Shown here piece after piece: positions 33,892 to 44,855 of a stretch of 64,000 nt of DNA; within the stretch, counting starts at the first letter, position 1, and each line of letters opens with the position of its first letter. The notes under the pieces are model-generated. The model saw nothing but the letters and a program-made list of their open reading frames with translations. It was not told where the DNA came from and did not search any database. The stretch lies in NCBI RefSeq assembly GCF_007904085.1, contig NZ_CP042326.1, positions 1,240,001 to 1,304,000 on the forward strand. The letters are read 5' to 3'. A program made the position numbers and the translations under genes. Source of the DNA: Euhalothece natronophila Z-M001. Its GTDB lineage: Bacteria; Cyanobacteriota; Cyanobacteriia; Cyanobacteriales; Rubidibacteraceae.

Positions 33892-34791
33892 CTACTGATC
33901 TTGATTAATAAGTTGAGTTACTTCTTCTGGGGACAGTTCAGTGAGTTCAGCAATCTCCTCAATTGTCATTCCCTTACTTAAGAGATTTCGGATCAATCTT
34001 TGTTGCGCGATCGCGATGCCGCGCTGTTCACCACGTTGTTCGCCACGTTGTTCACCACGTTTTTCACCTCGTTGTTCAGCTTCTTGAATGCGTTGGGTAT
34101 AAATCGTTGATAACTGCATGAGAAATTCCCTCTCTTCACTTTCTAAACCTTGTTGCTCTTGCTGTCTTACTTCTAAGATAGCAACCATATTCGCCACAAG
34201 TTCGAGAATCCTATCGCGAAAGGGGTTGGTTTCCGGCAGCCGCTGTAATTCTTCAATCGCCTGCATTTGCACTTTACCGCGACCAAATATCCTTAAGAAT
34301 AAGGTATCGGAAGTGCGAGGGAGTTGGTGAATGGCAACGAGAACCGTTCTCAATCCTTCCCCACAAAAGTAAAAGCCCTCTACCCAGTTTTCTAAGTCAG
34401 GTTCGGCTTTAAAAGCTTCAATCACTGAATCAGAAATGGTCGGCGATAGAATCCATAAAGTGGGCAGTTCTTGTTCCGAGAAGCGGGTTTGTTCTCTTCG
34501 GTAACGCCGTTGCAGGCTTGCTTCTAAATCTAGTAATTTTTTCAAGCACTTCCGCACTTCTTGGGCATTAATGGGATTACGATAGGGTTCAATTACCGCC
34601 GGGGTTAACGCTAATTTCCCCAAGAAACCTAATGCGGTTAAGTTAGCTTTCTTTTCGGGATCAGGGGTGAAAAAGAAATCAATTTCGCGAACTTCGGAAG
34701 CTACTTTAGAATCCACCTCGCTTTTTCCCAAGGAAGAGAGCAATTCTTCGAGAGAATCTTTGCTAAATTGGTCGTGAAGGTTTCGAGTCAA
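33892..34791 (-). CDS. Rpn/PD-(D/E)XK nuclease-type conserved protein
   Basis: A 299-residue protein common in cyanobacteria in many copies, related to the Rpn family of recombination-promoting nucleases. EVREIDFFFTPD (~35-46) holds an acidic pair that could belong to a PD-(D/E)XK core. The C-terminal part is a charged helix carrying a tetrapeptide repeat (RGEQ repeated after RGEK), encoded by a 12-bp tandem repeat near 34025-34075. It ends with a small helix-turn-helix-like segment (SKGMTIEEIAELTELSPEEV). The repeat number may vary. Function in the host is not known. Confidence 0.75.
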   Translation of the reverse strand: MTRNLHDQFSKDSLEELLSSLGKSEVDSKVASEVREIDFFFTPDPEKKANLTALGFLGKLALTPAVIEPYRNPINAQEVRKCLKKLLDLEASLQRRYRREQTRFSEQELPTLWILSPTISDSVIEAFKAEPDLENWVEGFYFCGEGLRTVLVAIHQLPRTSDTLFLRIFGRGKVQMQAIEELQRLPETNPFRDRILELVANMVAILEVRQQEQQGLESEEREFLMQLSTIYTQRIQEAEQRGEKRGEQRGEQRGEQRGIAIAQQRLIRNLLSKGMTIEEIAELTELSPEEVTQLINQDQ

Positions 34792-34857
34792 AACAAGAAA
34801 TAATGAGGGTTAAGTGATTGCCATTATCTCATCTTTGGTCTCTCAACACTCATTCCC

Positions 34858-36099
34858 CTAAGTCGTATATTCGGCATTAATCCGCACATAATCATAACTG
34901 AGGTCGCAACCCCAAGCCTTTCCTGACCCCTCGCCACTGCCCAGATCAACGGTAATGGTGACAGTATCTGCTTCTAAATACGTTCCTTTCGCGGCTTGTT
35001 GCAAATAATCACTGGCAGCCGCGCGATCAAACTCAACAGGCTGCCCATCCTTCAATAATAAGAAATTCCCTAACTTAACTTGCAAGTTTTCTTGTTCAAA
35101 AGGAACACCAGCACGCCCAGCAGCTGCTGCAATACGTCCCCAATTAGGATCGCGCCCAAAAATGGCAGACTTCACCAGAGATGAGCCAGCGATGGTTTTG
35201 GCCACTTGTTGGGCAGCGGTTTCATCAGGTGCGCCTGTAACTTCTACCTCAATTAAACAGGTGGCTCCTTCTCCATCTCTAGCAATGGCTTTGGCAAGGT
35301 GTTGACAAACGGCAGTTAACATGGCTTCTAGTTTTTCCGCTTTTTCCCCTGGTTCAGTAATGGCTGGGGTGCGAGATTGACCATTGGCTAGGGCAAGGAG
35401 ACAATCATTAGTGCTGGTATCTCCATCAACGGTAATTTGATTAAAACTGCGTTGGGCTGCCCGTTGTACCATTTCTTGCCAAAGGGAGGTGGAAACCGCA
35501 GCATCACAGGTGACAAAGGCTAACATGGTTGCCATATTGGGGTGAATCATTCCTGATCCTTTTGCCATGCCCCCAATTCGCACGGGACGATCATCAAATG
35601 TGGTTTCTAGGGCGATGGTTTTCGTGACTAAGTCGGTGGTAAGGATTGCTTGGGCAGCGGCGTTTCCCCCAGTTTCGCTTAAGGCTTCTACGAGTGGGGG
35701 GATTCCTGCCCGAAATTCAGGCATTGCCATCCGTTGACCGATTACCCCTGTGGAGGCAAGAAGGACGCTTGTTGGGTCAATTTTGAGGGTTTGCGCTAAT
35801 AATTGGGCGGTTTCTACGGCATCATCCCACCCCTGTTGCCCAGTGGCGGCGTTGGCTTGTCCAGAATTACAGAGAATGGCTTGGGCAGAGGCTTGTTTTT
35901 CCAGTTGTTGGCGACAATAATCTACACAGGCAGCGCGAACTTGAGAGGTGGTAAAAACTCCTGCCGCGATCGCGCTACTTTCAGAATAAATTAGAGATAA
36001 ATCAGGCTGGTGAGAAGCCTTTAATCCTGCGACAATTCCTGCTGCTTGGAAGCCATTAGGGGCGGTGACTCCCCCAGAAATGGTTTTGTAATCGGTCAT
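34858..36099 (-). CDS. argJ: Bifunctional glutamate N-acetyltransferase / amino-acid acetyltransferase ArgJ
   Basis: A 413-residue arginine-biosynthesis enzyme that recycles the acetyl group from N-acetylornithine to glutamate. The self-cleavage site is intact in MIHPNMATMLAFV, where the Thr after Ala becomes the N-terminal nucleophile of the beta chain. Other landmarks are the KGSGM oxyanion region, FNQITVDGDTSTND and FGRDPNWGR. It starts 11 bp after the gatB stop, so both genes are probably cotranscribed. Confidence 0.96.
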   Translation of the reverse strand: MTDYKTISGGVTAPNGFQAAGIVAGLKASHQPDLSLIYSESSAIAAGVFTTSQVRAACVDYCRQQLEKQASAQAILCNSGQANAATGQQGWDDAVETAQLLAQTLKIDPTSVLLASTGVIGQRMAMPEFRAGIPPLVEALSETGGNAAAQAILTTDLVTKTIALETTFDDRPVRIGGMAKGSGMIHPNMATMLAFVTCDAAVSTSLWQEMVQRAAQRSFNQITVDGDTSTNDCLLALANGQSRTPAITEPGEKAEKLEAMLTAVCQHLAKAIARDGEGATCLIEVEVTGAPDETAAQQVAKTIAGSSLVKSAIFGRDPNWGRIAAAAGRAGVPFEQENLQVKLGNFLLLKDGQPVEFDRAAASDYLQQAAKGTYLEADTVTITVDLGSGEGSGKAWGCDLSYDYVRINAEYTT

Positions 36100-36110
36100 T
36101 TGTTATTTAC

Positions 36111-37598
36111 TCACTGATTCAACTTTTGCCCGAGAATTTGGTTGGTTAATTTAGGATCCGCCCGTCCACTGGTACGTTTCATTACTTGACCGACAAAGAA
36201 GCCTTGTAGTTTCTTTTTGCCGCCGCGATATTTTTCTACTTCACTGGGATGATCCGCAAGTACCTGATCAATAATTGCTTCTAACTCGCTACTATCGGAG
36301 ATTTGGGTTAAGCCTTTGCTTTCTACTAATTCTTTCGGGGAACCGCCTTGGGTTAACAATTCCGGAAGAATCTCTTTAGCAATTTTGCCACTAATCGTTC
36401 CTTCATCAATGAGGTTTACTAATTCCGCTAATCCTTCCGGGGTGAGAGGCAGTTCGGTGATTTTCAGTTTATTTTCATTGAGATGGGCGGCAATGTCTTG
36501 GGTTACCCAATTTGCCACTTGCTTGGGATCAGCATTATTAGCAATTGTACTTTCAAAGTATTCGGCAACAGCGCGATCGTCAGTTAAAACGTTGGTATCA
36601 TAAGCCGATAACCCCAACTCTTCCTCATAACGGTGACGCTTTTGCGCTGGCAGTTCGGGAAGTTCTGATTGCCATTGTTCTAATTGGGCTTTAGACACCT
36701 TAATTGGGGGAAGATCAGGTTCTGGGAAATAGCGATAATCGCTAGACCCTTCTTTACTCCGCATACTCACCGTAACTTGTTTTCCTTCTTCCCATAAACG
36801 GGTTTCTTGAGTTAAGGCTTCTCCCTCTTCTAACGCTTTAACTTGCCGTTGAATTTCATAATCAATCGCTTTTTCGATGGCACTAAACGAGTTCATATTC
36901 TTAATCTCGATTTTCGTGCCAAACTCTTCACTTCCCACAGGACGCACCGACACATTAACATCACAACGGAGAGACCCTTCCTGCATATTGCCATCACTAA
37001 CGCCTAAATAGCGAATAATACGGCGTAATTCTTGGGCATATTCTGCTGCTTCTTTCCCTGTGCGAATATCTGGTTCAGAGACAATTTCTAATAAAGGCAC
37101 TCCAGCGCGATTAAAATCCACTAAAGAGTGAGTGGAACCTGAAAGGCGATCGCTGCCGACATGAACTAATTTTCCTGCATCTTCTTCCATGTGTAAGCGA
37201 GTAATGCCAATTCTTTTCCGTAGCGGTTCACTCCCCGGCTTTTCTGCAATTTCAATTTCTAGCCAGCCATGTTCGGCGATGGGGAGATCATACTGGGAGA
37301 TTTGATAATTCTTCGGTAGGTCAGCATAGAAATAATGTTTACGGTCAAATTTACTGTAGGGGGCAATTTGACAATTCAGGGCTAATCCTGTTTTTACCGC
37401 CGACTCTAAAACTTTCTGATTTAAGACAGGTAACACCCCCGGATATCCTAAGCAAATGGGGGAGACATTGGTATTAGGAGTTGCACCAAACTCAGTGGAG
37501 ATGGGGCTAAAAATCTTAGTGGCGGTATTGAGTTGACAATGGGTTTCTAAACCAATCACCGCTTCATATTGGGTTTTTACTGGGGCTGCTGTTGTCAT
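36111..37598 (-). CDS. gatB: Aspartyl/glutamyl-tRNA amidotransferase subunit B
   Basis: A 495-residue subunit of the GatCAB amidotransferase that converts Glu-tRNA(Gln) to Gln-tRNA(Gln), needed in cyanobacteria that lack glutaminyl-tRNA synthetase. Landmarks are the N-terminal [24 protein letters not shown], the kinase-like core [10 protein letters not shown] and [17 protein letters not shown], and the C-terminal YqeY-like tail ending [18 protein letters not shown]. Full length, first gene of a probable pair with argJ. Confidence 0.97.
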   Translation of the reverse strand: MTTAAPVKTQYEAVIGLETHCQLNTATKIFSPISTEFGATPNTNVSPICLGYPGVLPVLNQKVLESAVKTGLALNCQIAPYSKFDRKHYFYADLPKNYQISQYDLPIAEHGWLEIEIAEKPGSEPLRKRIGITRLHMEEDAGKLVHVGSDRLSGSTHSLVDFNRAGVPLLEIVSEPDIRTGKEAAEYAQELRRIIRYLGVSDGNMQEGSLRCDVNVSVRPVGSEEFGTKIEIKNMNSFSAIEKAIDYEIQRQVKALEEGEALTQETRLWEEGKQVTVSMRSKEGSSDYRYFPEPDLPPIKVSKAQLEQWQSELPELPAQKRHRYEEELGLSAYDTNVLTDDRAVAEYFESTIANNADPKQVANWVTQDIAAHLNENKLKITELPLTPEGLAELVNLIDEGTISGKIAKEILPELLTQGGSPKELVESKGLTQISDSSELEAIIDQVLADHPSEVEKYRGGKKKLQGFFVGQVMKRTSGRADPKLTNQILGQKLNQ

Positions 37599-37664
37599 AA
37601 GAACCTCCGTCGCAAAATCAGGGGGTAAGTGCTAGTGTGCTGTCTATTGTATCGTTGTCTGGGT

Positions 37665-38999
37665 TTATTCGTGCTCATTTTTAATGGTTAACACTTGTGG
37701 GGGGGTGGCATCGGGAGGATAAACCAAGTTAACTTTAACTTTACGATGAGCTTCGGGAGGGATGTTTAAATTTAAAAGTGGTTCTCCCCTTTCTCCTTGA
37801 TGTTGGGCTAAATGAAAATAACGGGTTTGTTCCACTTCCTCTTCATCTGTATAAGTAACTCGCACGGTTCCCCGAAAGAAAAGCTGACCTGAGGGAGAGT
37901 CTAAAAATTCTAAACCATTACTCAGTTCATCAGTTTTTACAGGCGTTTCTAGGGCAAGGGAAATATTACGGTCTTCGTTGCTTTCATTATTGAGATTAAA
38001 AGATACCTCATACTCTACGCCGTAATTACCGTGGGCGGCATAAGCCGTGTCAGGATAACGCACTAATAGGGGAGCTGTTTGCACTTGATCCGTTCCTAAG
38101 CGCCCACCTACTAGTGTACTTAACCCATAAGAAACGGCTTCTTCCACAGTATTGAGATCCACATCAACTGTGCTTTCCCATTTTGAGCCTTCAGAAACAC
38201 CTGCCACGCGACCATAAGTAATATCCTCTGTATTTTCAGGAGGAGTAGATGCTCGATCTCGTGGGGTTGATAAATTTCCCTCTGTTAGTAGAGTTTCCCA
38301 TTCTGATAAGCTCGGGGAACGTTCTCTACCCTGATCAGTTCTGGGGGCATATTGCGCTAAACTGGCAGCGTAAACCTCACCATCACTTTCTAAACGTAAG
38401 TAGGTAGAACGACCATTAAGAGGCGGGTCAAAAGGACGAACGGGAATCGGAGCATTTAATAATAAATGGTTACTCTCTGGAGGAATTTCGATTTGAGATG
38501 GAAATTGCCAGTGACGTTTTCCTCTTAAAATATCATCCATCACTCGGCTCCCGGGCCCAGCGTAAACCTCTCCGTCGGGATTTTCGACAGTAGAGGGAAG
38601 TTCAATGAAAGGAGCATCGGGTTGACTGAGATAACTTGCCCCCGAGAGAATATCTACTGTTACCGTTTCATCGGTGGGATTATGTAATAAAAGTCCTAAA
38701 TAAAGCGTGCTTAAATCCTCTTCATTAGGCGGTTTAGCAACGTGATGGGCAAATATATCAAATCGCCCATTAAAGGCAAAGTCAAGATGGGCTTCTGGGT
38801 TACTTTTATCTTCTTCAGGAAACGTAGAAAGTAAAATTCCTTCTCCTTGCACTAACTCAGGACTATTACTGTTGAAAACAGGGACTTGGTCTAGTTCACC
38901 CGGCAGCGGTTGCACTTCCTGTTGAGTGTTTGGGAAGTCTTGGCTGATTAAGGTGGGACTGGTTAAAAGATTAGAGGCAAGAAATAAAGGAAAAAGCAT
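37665..38999 (-). CDS. DUF3370 domain-containing secreted protein
   Basis: A 444-residue protein with a short signal peptide (MLFPLFLASNLLTSPTLIS) followed by a mature domain typical of cyanobacterial DUF3370: QPLPGELDQVPVFNSNSPELVQGEGILLSTFP and FNGRFDIFAHHVAK. Predominantly beta sequence, acidic, no cysteine-rich motif, one signal-anchored domain. Probably periplasmic or exported. No function is established to my knowledge. Single gene between gatB and the MlaE-type permease. Confidence 0.82.
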   Translation of the reverse strand: MLFPLFLASNLLTSPTLISQDFPNTQQEVQPLPGELDQVPVFNSNSPELVQGEGILLSTFPEEDKSNPEAHLDFAFNGRFDIFAHHVAKPPNEEDLSTLYLGLLLHNPTDETVTVDILSGASYLSQPDAPFIELPSTVENPDGEVYAGPGSRVMDDILRGKRHWQFPSQIEIPPESNHLLLNAPIPVRPFDPPLNGRSTYLRLESDGEVYAASLAQYAPRTDQGRERSPSLSEWETLLTEGNLSTPRDRASTPPENTEDITYGRVAGVSEGSKWESTVDVDLNTVEEAVSYGLSTLVGGRLGTDQVQTAPLLVRYPDTAYAAHGNYGVEYEVSFNLNNESNEDRNISLALETPVKTDELSNGLEFLDSPSGQLFFRGTVRVTYTDEEEVEQTRYFHLAQHQGERGEPLLNLNIPPEAHRKVKVNLVYPPDATPPQVLTIKNEHE

Positions 39000-39044
39000 T
39001 TTCAGAAAGCTATTTCAGCGCAGTTAGTGTAATTCATACTATCA

Positions 39045-39824
39045 TTAAAACCCTTGAAATGCTGTTCCTGCTCCTCGGAACATAATCCAAGACAGCAAGA
39101 AATTACTAATAAAAATCGCCAGTAATGCTGTTACTACTGCCGTTGTGGTCGATTGTCCTACGCCTTTTGCTCCTCCAGTGGTCGTTAATCCCCAGTTACA
39201 GCCAATAATGGCAATTAATGCCCCAAACACCACTGCTTTAATTAAAGCACTGACTAAATCCCATAGTCCTAAAAAATTTTGGGCAGAATTTAAAAAGACC
39301 GTATCCGAGAGATCATAAACTGTTGTGGCAATGAGTAATCCGCCAGCCATGCCTGTAATCAGCGATAAAATTGTCAAAATAGGTAACATGGCACAGCAAG
39401 CAAGCATCCTCGGAATGACTAAAAATTCAATGGGATCTGTTTTCAAAACATAAAGAGCATCAATTTGTTCAGTGACTTGCATCGTGCCAATTTCAGCAGC
39501 GAATGCGGATCCCACCCGTCCTGCAATGACCACTGCGGTTAAAACTGGGGCTAATTCTCTAGTGAGCGCGATCGCGAGAACCCCTCCCACAGCATTCCCT
39601 GCTCCAAAATTAATAAACTCTCTTGCCACTTGAATTGTAAATACCATGCCCACAAAACTCGCCGTAACCAGAGAAATTAATAAAGAATCTGGCCCAACTA
39701 CAGCACATTGTTCCAAAGTATTACGACGATGAATTTTATGAGGCTTCAAATGGAAAAGAATTTGACCTCCCAAAAACATTGCTGCCACCAGACGTTGCCC
39801 CCACTGCTTTAAACCACTTGCCAA
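39045..39824 (-). CDS. MlaE-family ABC transporter permease
   Basis: A 259-residue inner-membrane protein of the MlaE/YrbE family involved in phospholipid or lipid traffic to the outer membrane. Characteristic segments are SLVTASFVGMVFTIQVAREF, ALTRELAPVLTAVVIAGRVGSAFAAEIGTM and EQIDALYVLKTDPIEFLVIPR. It lies 16 bp after the MCP gene. I recall the same gene order, taxis genes then MlaE, at Synechocystis slr1041-slr1045. The ATPase and MCE-domain partners are not in the window. Confidence 0.92.
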   Translation of the reverse strand: MASGLKQWGQRLVAAMFLGGQILFHLKPHKIHRRNTLEQCAVVGPDSLLISLVTASFVGMVFTIQVAREFINFGAGNAVGGVLAIALTRELAPVLTAVVIAGRVGSAFAAEIGTMQVTEQIDALYVLKTDPIEFLVIPRMLACCAMLPILTILSLITGMAGGLLIATTVYDLSDTVFLNSAQNFLGLWDLVSALIKAVVFGALIAIIGCNWGLTTTGGAKGVGQSTTTAVVTALLAIFISNFLLSWIMFRGAGTAFQGF

Positions 39825-39840
39825 GGTAATACCTCTTTCC

Positions 39841-42432
39841 TTACTGATCCGTTTGATTGTCTTCAGGATTAACTCGAAAACGCTCTACCGACGCTAAGAG
39901 ATCCCCAGCTAAACTCACTAAATTTTGGAGAGCGCTAGAAACCTGTTGTGACTCTTGAGAGGTTCCTTGGGCAGTCATTTCAACAGATTGCATCACCTGC
40001 GCCACTGATTGAGCTGTTTCTGATTGCTCAACTGTATCAGCAGTAATAGATTGAACGAGGGAGTCAATGCGGTTTGACACTTGAATAATCTCCTCGAGAG
40101 CATTTTTGGCTTGTTCTGCCCGTTGAGTCCCCTCAATTACCTGTTGGGTTCCCTCTTCCATAGCAATCATCACTGAGCTAGTTTCACTCTGAATTTGCAA
40201 AACAATTTTTTCAATTTCCCGTAAGGACTTAGTCGAACGGTCTGCTAGTTGTCGTACTTCATCAGCAATCACCGCAAATCCTCGTCCAGCTTCTCCAGCA
40301 CGAGCCGCCTCAATCGAGGCATTCAATGCTAAGTTATTGGTACGAGTGGCAATTTGCGAAATTACCGACACAATTTTAGAAATTTCTTGGGAAGATTCTG
40401 CCAGGCGTTTTACCTTGCGGGTACTTTGGGCTACAGTTTCTCGAATTTGTAAAATCCCAGCCACCGTACTATCCACAGCTTCGCCACCCTTGAGAGCAGT
40501 TTCAGAAGCCGATCGCGCCACTGCTTCTGCCTCTTTAGCGTTATCAGCAACCCGTTGAATGGAATCAGTCATCATTTGCGCGGAATTTAAGCTCACCGCT
40601 AATTCTTCAGCTTGTCGTAGCGCATCTTCCGATAAACCTTGAGCAAAAGATTCACTTTCGGCAGCTCCTTGGTTCACCTGTTGAGCAGCTTCTTTTACCT
40701 GTTGCACAATGGTACGCAGATTGCGAATTGTTAAGTTAAAGGCATCAGCAACAGCTCCGAGAACATCAGCACTAACCTCTGCTTGCACCGTTAAATCTCC
40801 TCTCGCCGCACCTTCTACATCATCTAAGAGACGAATAACCTGCCGTTGTAAATCTTCCTTCGCCTGCTCTTGCTCTTGTGCTTTTTGTTGTGCTTCTTTA
40901 GTAGTGGTGGAAACAACTCGCGTCATCTGATTAAACCCTGTTGCTAGTTTCCCGAGTTCATCTTGAGAATAAACCGTTGCTTTCGCCTCTAAATTACCTT
41001 GCTGCACCGCATAGATTTGCGCTTGTAAATCACCAGTGGAACGTTTCATTTGTTTAAAGACAACGCCACCAATAAAATAAGTAACAGCTCCACTAGTAAC
41101 TCCCCCAACTAATCCCACGACAGTAGAGCGTCCTAAGTTTCCGAGCCATCCTTCTCGATTTTCGCCAACATTAGAAACAGTAAAACTTCCCAATCCTACT
41201 ACAATTGCTGAAGCAATTCCCGCTGCTACAGCCAAGAATTTTTGCTTTTTCGCAAAAGGCGCATTTTCTAACAAGCTGAGAACTCCCTGATCCTGTTCAA
41301 CAACCGGTTCTTCAACTTGCTCGTCATCGCTGAAAAAAATATTAGTTCCAGTATCGCGAGAAGTCGTAGAAGCAAATAACCCTGACTGGTCACCAGAACT
41401 AGCAAACAAGGGCTGTTCATTCTCAGTATTTTGCTGCTCAGTTTCAGGAGAGAAGGAAGAACCTTGGGAATCAACATGATCAACCTCTGACTGAGATGAC
41501 GATATTGACCCTGACTCTGGTTTTTCCTCTACTTCACCAGATTCTTGCTCTTTTGACCAATAATCATTATTGGCTAGAGTTTTTGTTTTCGCTGCAGTTT
41601 CTTGATTTTGGTGATTCCCAAAAGTATCCTCACTTAATTCATCCTGTTCTTCATTTTCTTCCTCTAAAAACTCTTCACTAGTAAACTGGCTAAAATCAAA
41701 ATCTTCCTCCTCAAAACTGATTTCACTCTCTTGAGCTTCCTCCTCACCTTGATCAGACTGGTATAATAGAGGCTCGTTTTTATCTAACTGTTCTAATTCT
41801 CCTCCAGTTATTTCTCCTTCTTCTAGGTCGTCAAATTGATTAGAAAAGGAAGCATCACTGGGTTCTAGGTTAGTAATTTCTCCCTCATCACTCTCTTCCT
41901 CATCTTCTAAAGCAGAAATTGCAGTAATTTCATCTTCTGAAAGCTCTTCAAAGGGATTAATTTCCGTTTCTCCTGCTTCCGTAGCATTTTCCGATTCGGC
42001 AAAAGGATTTTCTGGCTCACTACTTACCGCATGAGTCACGGGGGCTTCGTCATTTTCATCTTCTGACCAAATTGCAGTTGCTTCATCATCATCAGAATTA
42101 AGAATCCCTGTTGGATCTATATCTCCTGTGATATCGTTTTCATTTTCCTGTCCTCTCTCTCGCCATTGTTGAACTGTCTCTAATCCAGAATAAGCACACT
42201 GGATATACTCTTCACTCTCAGCATTTTCCAAAACAAGATTATATTGTTCTTGAGCGCGATCAAAATTTCCAAAATAACAAGAAATATGACCTTTTAATAA
42301 TAAAACGTCTGGGTTGGTTTGAGAGCTTTCTTCCAAACTTTCTAGAATCTCCGCCGCCTGTTCGTAGTTGCCACGAAAATAAGCTGCTTCTGCTTGTTTA
42401 TAAGCGTTTTGATTTTGAATTCCCGATGCCAT
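39841..42432 (-). CDS. Methyl-accepting chemotaxis protein with TPR-like N-terminus (PilJ-type)
   Basis: An 863-residue transducer. Residues ~8-85 contain tetratricopeptide-like helices ([19 protein letters not shown] and [19 protein letters not shown]). About 300 residues of strongly acidic low-complexity sequence follow. Two hydrophobic segments near 395-470 anchor it in the membrane, then come HAMP-type regions (~470-590). The MCP signalling domain (~600-850) has the conserved hairpin tip [41 protein letters not shown], described here as a motif split over the tip. It lacks a periplasmic ligand domain, so the stimulus probably enters through the cytoplasmic TPR part. Part of the taxis operon with CheW- and CheY-like genes. 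Confidence 0.9.
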   Translation of the reverse strand: MASGIQNQNAYKQAEAAYFRGNYEQAAEILESLEESSQTNPDVLLLKGHISCYFGNFDRAQEQYNLVLENAESEEYIQCAYSGLETVQQWRERGQENENDITGDIDPTGILNSDDDEATAIWSEDENDEAPVTHAVSSEPENPFAESENATEAGETEINPFEELSEDEITAISALEDEEESDEGEITNLEPSDASFSNQFDDLEEGEITGGELEQLDKNEPLLYQSDQGEEEAQESEISFEEEDFDFSQFTSEEFLEEENEEQDELSEDTFGNHQNQETAAKTKTLANNDYWSKEQESGEVEEKPESGSISSSQSEVDHVDSQGSSFSPETEQQNTENEQPLFASSGDQSGLFASTTSRDTGTNIFFSDDEQVEEPVVEQDQGVLSLLENAPFAKKQKFLAVAAGIASAIVVGLGSFTVSNVGENREGWLGNLGRSTVVGLVGGVTSGAVTYFIGGVVFKQMKRSTGDLQAQIYAVQQGNLEAKATVYSQDELGKLATGFNQMTRVVSTTTKEAQQKAQEQEQAKEDLQRQVIRLLDDVEGAARGDLTVQAEVSADVLGAVADAFNLTIRNLRTIVQQVKEAAQQVNQGAAESESFAQGLSEDALRQAEELAVSLNSAQMMTDSIQRVADNAKEAEAVARSASETALKGGEAVDSTVAGILQIRETVAQSTRKVKRLAESSQEISKIVSVISQIATRTNNLALNASIEAARAGEAGRGFAVIADEVRQLADRSTKSLREIEKIVLQIQSETSSVMIAMEEGTQQVIEGTQRAEQAKNALEEIIQVSNRIDSLVQSITADTVEQSETAQSVAQVMQSVEMTAQGTSQESQQVSSALQNLVSLAGDLLASVERFRVNPEDNQTDQ

Positions 42433-42546
42433 GACAATTTTTGCCTCGCCACTACTAACTTCATTAAATCTTTATTGAAGTAATCTTAATGTTTCTAGCT
42501 TAACTTTTTTCTGATATTTTTCTTTGACAGTGAAAATACTGAATTC

Positions 42547-43095
42547 CTAAGCAATCCATCTTGCCGAGCGTAGAATTGCTGAAGGATCTAACAAAAGTAA
42601 AGATGAGTTTTCTAACTCCCATTCTCCGCGAATAAAGGGAGCCATTTCATCTGATAAATTACTAGGCATTTCTAAATTTTCAGTATCTAACCATTCCATC
42701 CCAGTAATTTTTTCTACTGCTAAACCAATGATTCTTTCTTGATCTTCAATGGCAATCAGAGGGATTTCAGAGCGTTCTGTCGTTAAAACGTTGCGCTCTC
42801 CCAAAAATTGACCTAAGTCCGCTACCCAAATGACTTGACCCCGAAGATTCATGGTGCCCAACAACAGTACTGAGGCATTGGGAATAGGAGTAATTAAGTT
42901 AGGAGACTGAGAGATCACTTCTCGAATCCCTGTTGCAGGAATGGCTAGTTCGCGTTTGGAAGGCAAAAATAGTCGTAAGTGTAGTTCTCCTTCTGGTGGC
43001 TCATAAGACTGAATTTGTGAACTAAGATCATCTTCGCCATTTAGCGTAAGTCCTTCCTTGGGCTCTTCGTTATTAACGTCTATTGGATCAACCAT
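42547..43095 (-). CDS. CheW-domain protein (PilI-type)
   Basis: A 182-residue adaptor that couples receptor and histidine kinase. The CheW domain spans ~40-180, with LRLFLPSKRELAIPATGIREV, GTMNLRGQVIWVADLGQFLG and IGLAVEKITGMEWLD. It is 12 bp after the CheY-like gene. It has an acidic N-terminal tail of ~35 residues. Together with the MCP and response regulators it should control type IV pilus phototaxis or motility. Confidence 0.9.
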   Translation of the reverse strand: MVDPIDVNNEEPKEGLTLNGEDDLSSQIQSYEPPEGELHLRLFLPSKRELAIPATGIREVISQSPNLITPIPNASVLLLGTMNLRGQVIWVADLGQFLGERNVLTTERSEIPLIAIEDQERIIGLAVEKITGMEWLDTENLEMPSNLSDEMAPFIRGEWELENSSLLLLDPSAILRSARWIA

Positions 43096-43107
43096 TTTGC
43101 TTTTAAC

Positions 43108-43479
43108 TTATCCCCTCAGTAATTGTTTAATGGTACCAATGAGTTCACTGGGTTCAAACGGCTTAGCAATATAAGCATCTGCTCCTTGCTTCATTCCCCA
43201 GTATTTATCAAATTCCTCTCCTTTAGAGGAACACATAATAACTGGTAAATTTTCTGTTTTAGGATCAGTCTTGATTTCTCGACAGACTTCGTAGCCGTTC
43301 ATCCGAGGCATGACAATATCTAATACCACAATATCTGGGCATTTATTTTTGATTTGCTCTAATGCTTCTACACCGTCAGCGACACTCACCACAGAAGCAT
43401 TTAAGCCACTCTCCTTAAGAAGATCAGAAATCATTTGTCTTTGCGTGGCGCTATCCTCAACAACTAAAACTGTAGTCAT
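43108..43479 (-). CDS. CheY-like single-domain response regulator (PilH-type)
   Basis: A 123-residue receiver domain. The acid pocket is Glu-Asp in LVVEDSAT, the phosphorylation site is Asp in IVVLDIVMPRMNG (~54), the switch Ser is in VIMCSSKGEE and the Lys in YIAKPFEP. All essential residues are present, in contrast to the degenerate receiver of the upstream PatA-like protein. Second gene of the taxis operon. Confidence 0.93.
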   Translation of the reverse strand: MTTVLVVEDSATQRQMISDLLKESGLNASVVSVADGVEALEQIKNKCPDIVVLDIVMPRMNGYEVCREIKTDPKTENLPVIMCSSKGEEFDKYWGMKQGADAYIAKPFEPSELIGTIKQLLRG

Positions 43480-43577
43480 TTTATTACCTTTCTTTTTTGT
43501 CTATCTAAAATTATGACCATACCTAATGGGAAAGATCAATTTGATTGTAAGAGAATTTTCTCATCCTTTGAATGAGA

Positions 43578-44771
43578 TCAAGCTAATAAGGCTCTCCCGT
43601 TTCTAGTTGAAACAGACTGATGAGCTTTTAAAATTTGAGATAAATCTGATGGCTCAAATGGAGAAACCAAAAATTCAATTTGTCCTAGTAGCTCTAATTT
43701 TGCTAACTGTAACGGATCAGAGTTAAAAGATGCCAAAACAATAATTAGGGGTTGAGATAATTGAGGGATTCTACGGATAATTGAGGCAAGTTGATCGGCT
43801 AGTCGGTTTGACATATCTAGACTTAATAAAATGAGAGACGGTTGCTCTTCTATAATTCGACTGACAGCCTCTGCAGGATTGTTCAAGAGGATAGGGGTGT
43901 AACCTTCTTGTTTCAAGGTTAATGTAATTTGCTCATTGATGGACTCGGGTTTACCAATACAGATAACGGTTGAGGAATAAGCGTTAGTAGTAGTTTCTTC
44001 TTTCGCAACAGTTGGACTTGATGTTAAGTGTAGCCAACCCCGTTGGATATAAGGGTATAGGGCTTGACTAATGGTGACTAGATCTTTGTTAAGATAACGA
44101 GCAATTCGTCTTAGAGATAAGTCACCTTGACAAGCAACGGTTAAGGTTTTATAGGCGGAGGGATTAATCGTGTTTTTGAGTTCGCCTGGATTAGTAAGAA
44201 TTGGACATTGCTCAGGGGAGATAATATAAGGAAAGAGTTGTTTCCACTGTTGTTGCTGTTGAGTTATTTTTAATATTAATGGCGTAATTTTTATTTTAGT
44301 AATTCGGGGTTGAAAGTGACAATTCTTTTTTAAGAGAAAATTTCCGTCCCTCAAGCTTAAAATATCAAATACGGTTTCTTGGATGATATTCCTTAAAAGC
44401 CGCTTAATTTCGGAAGGGCTTACAACATTGTTTTCTAAAAGTTGCCACAAAGCATTATACTCAGGAATTTGTCTGGGAGTGAATAGGTTATCTTGCTTGG
44501 GATAAATCTCAAACCACTGGTTACTGGTGATTAATTCATCGAGGGAAGAATCTAGGTGATAGCGACGTAAATAGTCTTGAAGGCGTTGCAAAGGGAGAGA
44601 GTTATAACTAACTGCATAAGTAATTTGTCCGTAGTGAAAGTACAATAACCAAAAATGGGGGTTAGAAACTTCTTGGGCGGGAAATTCAATGAGAAGCTCT
44701 CCGCTGTGTTGAGTTTGTTCAATAAACTCTAATAAGGTTTGAATGTCAATATCCCTGAAACTGCCGTACAT
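43578..44771 (-). CDS. PatA-like response regulator with DUF4388 N-terminus and degenerate receiver
   Basis: A 397-residue protein of the PatA family (PilG position). The N-terminal domain (~1-100, LLEFIEQTQHSGELLIEF) is of the DUF4388 type, a helical middle follows, and residues ~270-390 form a receiver domain. The receiver keeps an Asp in LILLSLDMSN. The acidic pair is reduced to GKPES, and the conserved Lys-Pro of the last loop is replaced by VSP (LVSPFEPS), so normal phosphotransfer is doubtful. First gene of the taxis operon, 98 bp before the CheY-like gene. Confidence 0.88.
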   Translation of the reverse strand: MYGSFRDIDIQTLLEFIEQTQHSGELLIEFPAQEVSNPHFWLLYFHYGQITYAVSYNSLPLQRLQDYLRRYHLDSSLDELITSNQWFEIYPKQDNLFTPRQIPEYNALWQLLENNVVSPSEIKRLLRNIIQETVFDILSLRDGNFLLKKNCHFQPRITKIKITPLILKITQQQQQWKQLFPYIISPEQCPILTNPGELKNTINPSAYKTLTVACQGDLSLRRIARYLNKDLVTISQALYPYIQRGWLHLTSSPTVAKEETTTNAYSSTVICIGKPESINEQITLTLKQEGYTPILLNNPAEAVSRIIEEQPSLILLSLDMSNRLADQLASIIRRIPQLSQPLIIVLASFNSDPLQLAKLELLGQIEFLVSPFEPSDLSQILKAHQSVSTRNGRALLA

Positions 44772-44855
44772 AATATGATTTAAGTCATGACTCTTTACAA
44801 TTTACAATGTATAATGAGTTGATGAATATTTCTGTTGATGATGCTCCTTAGTGGC

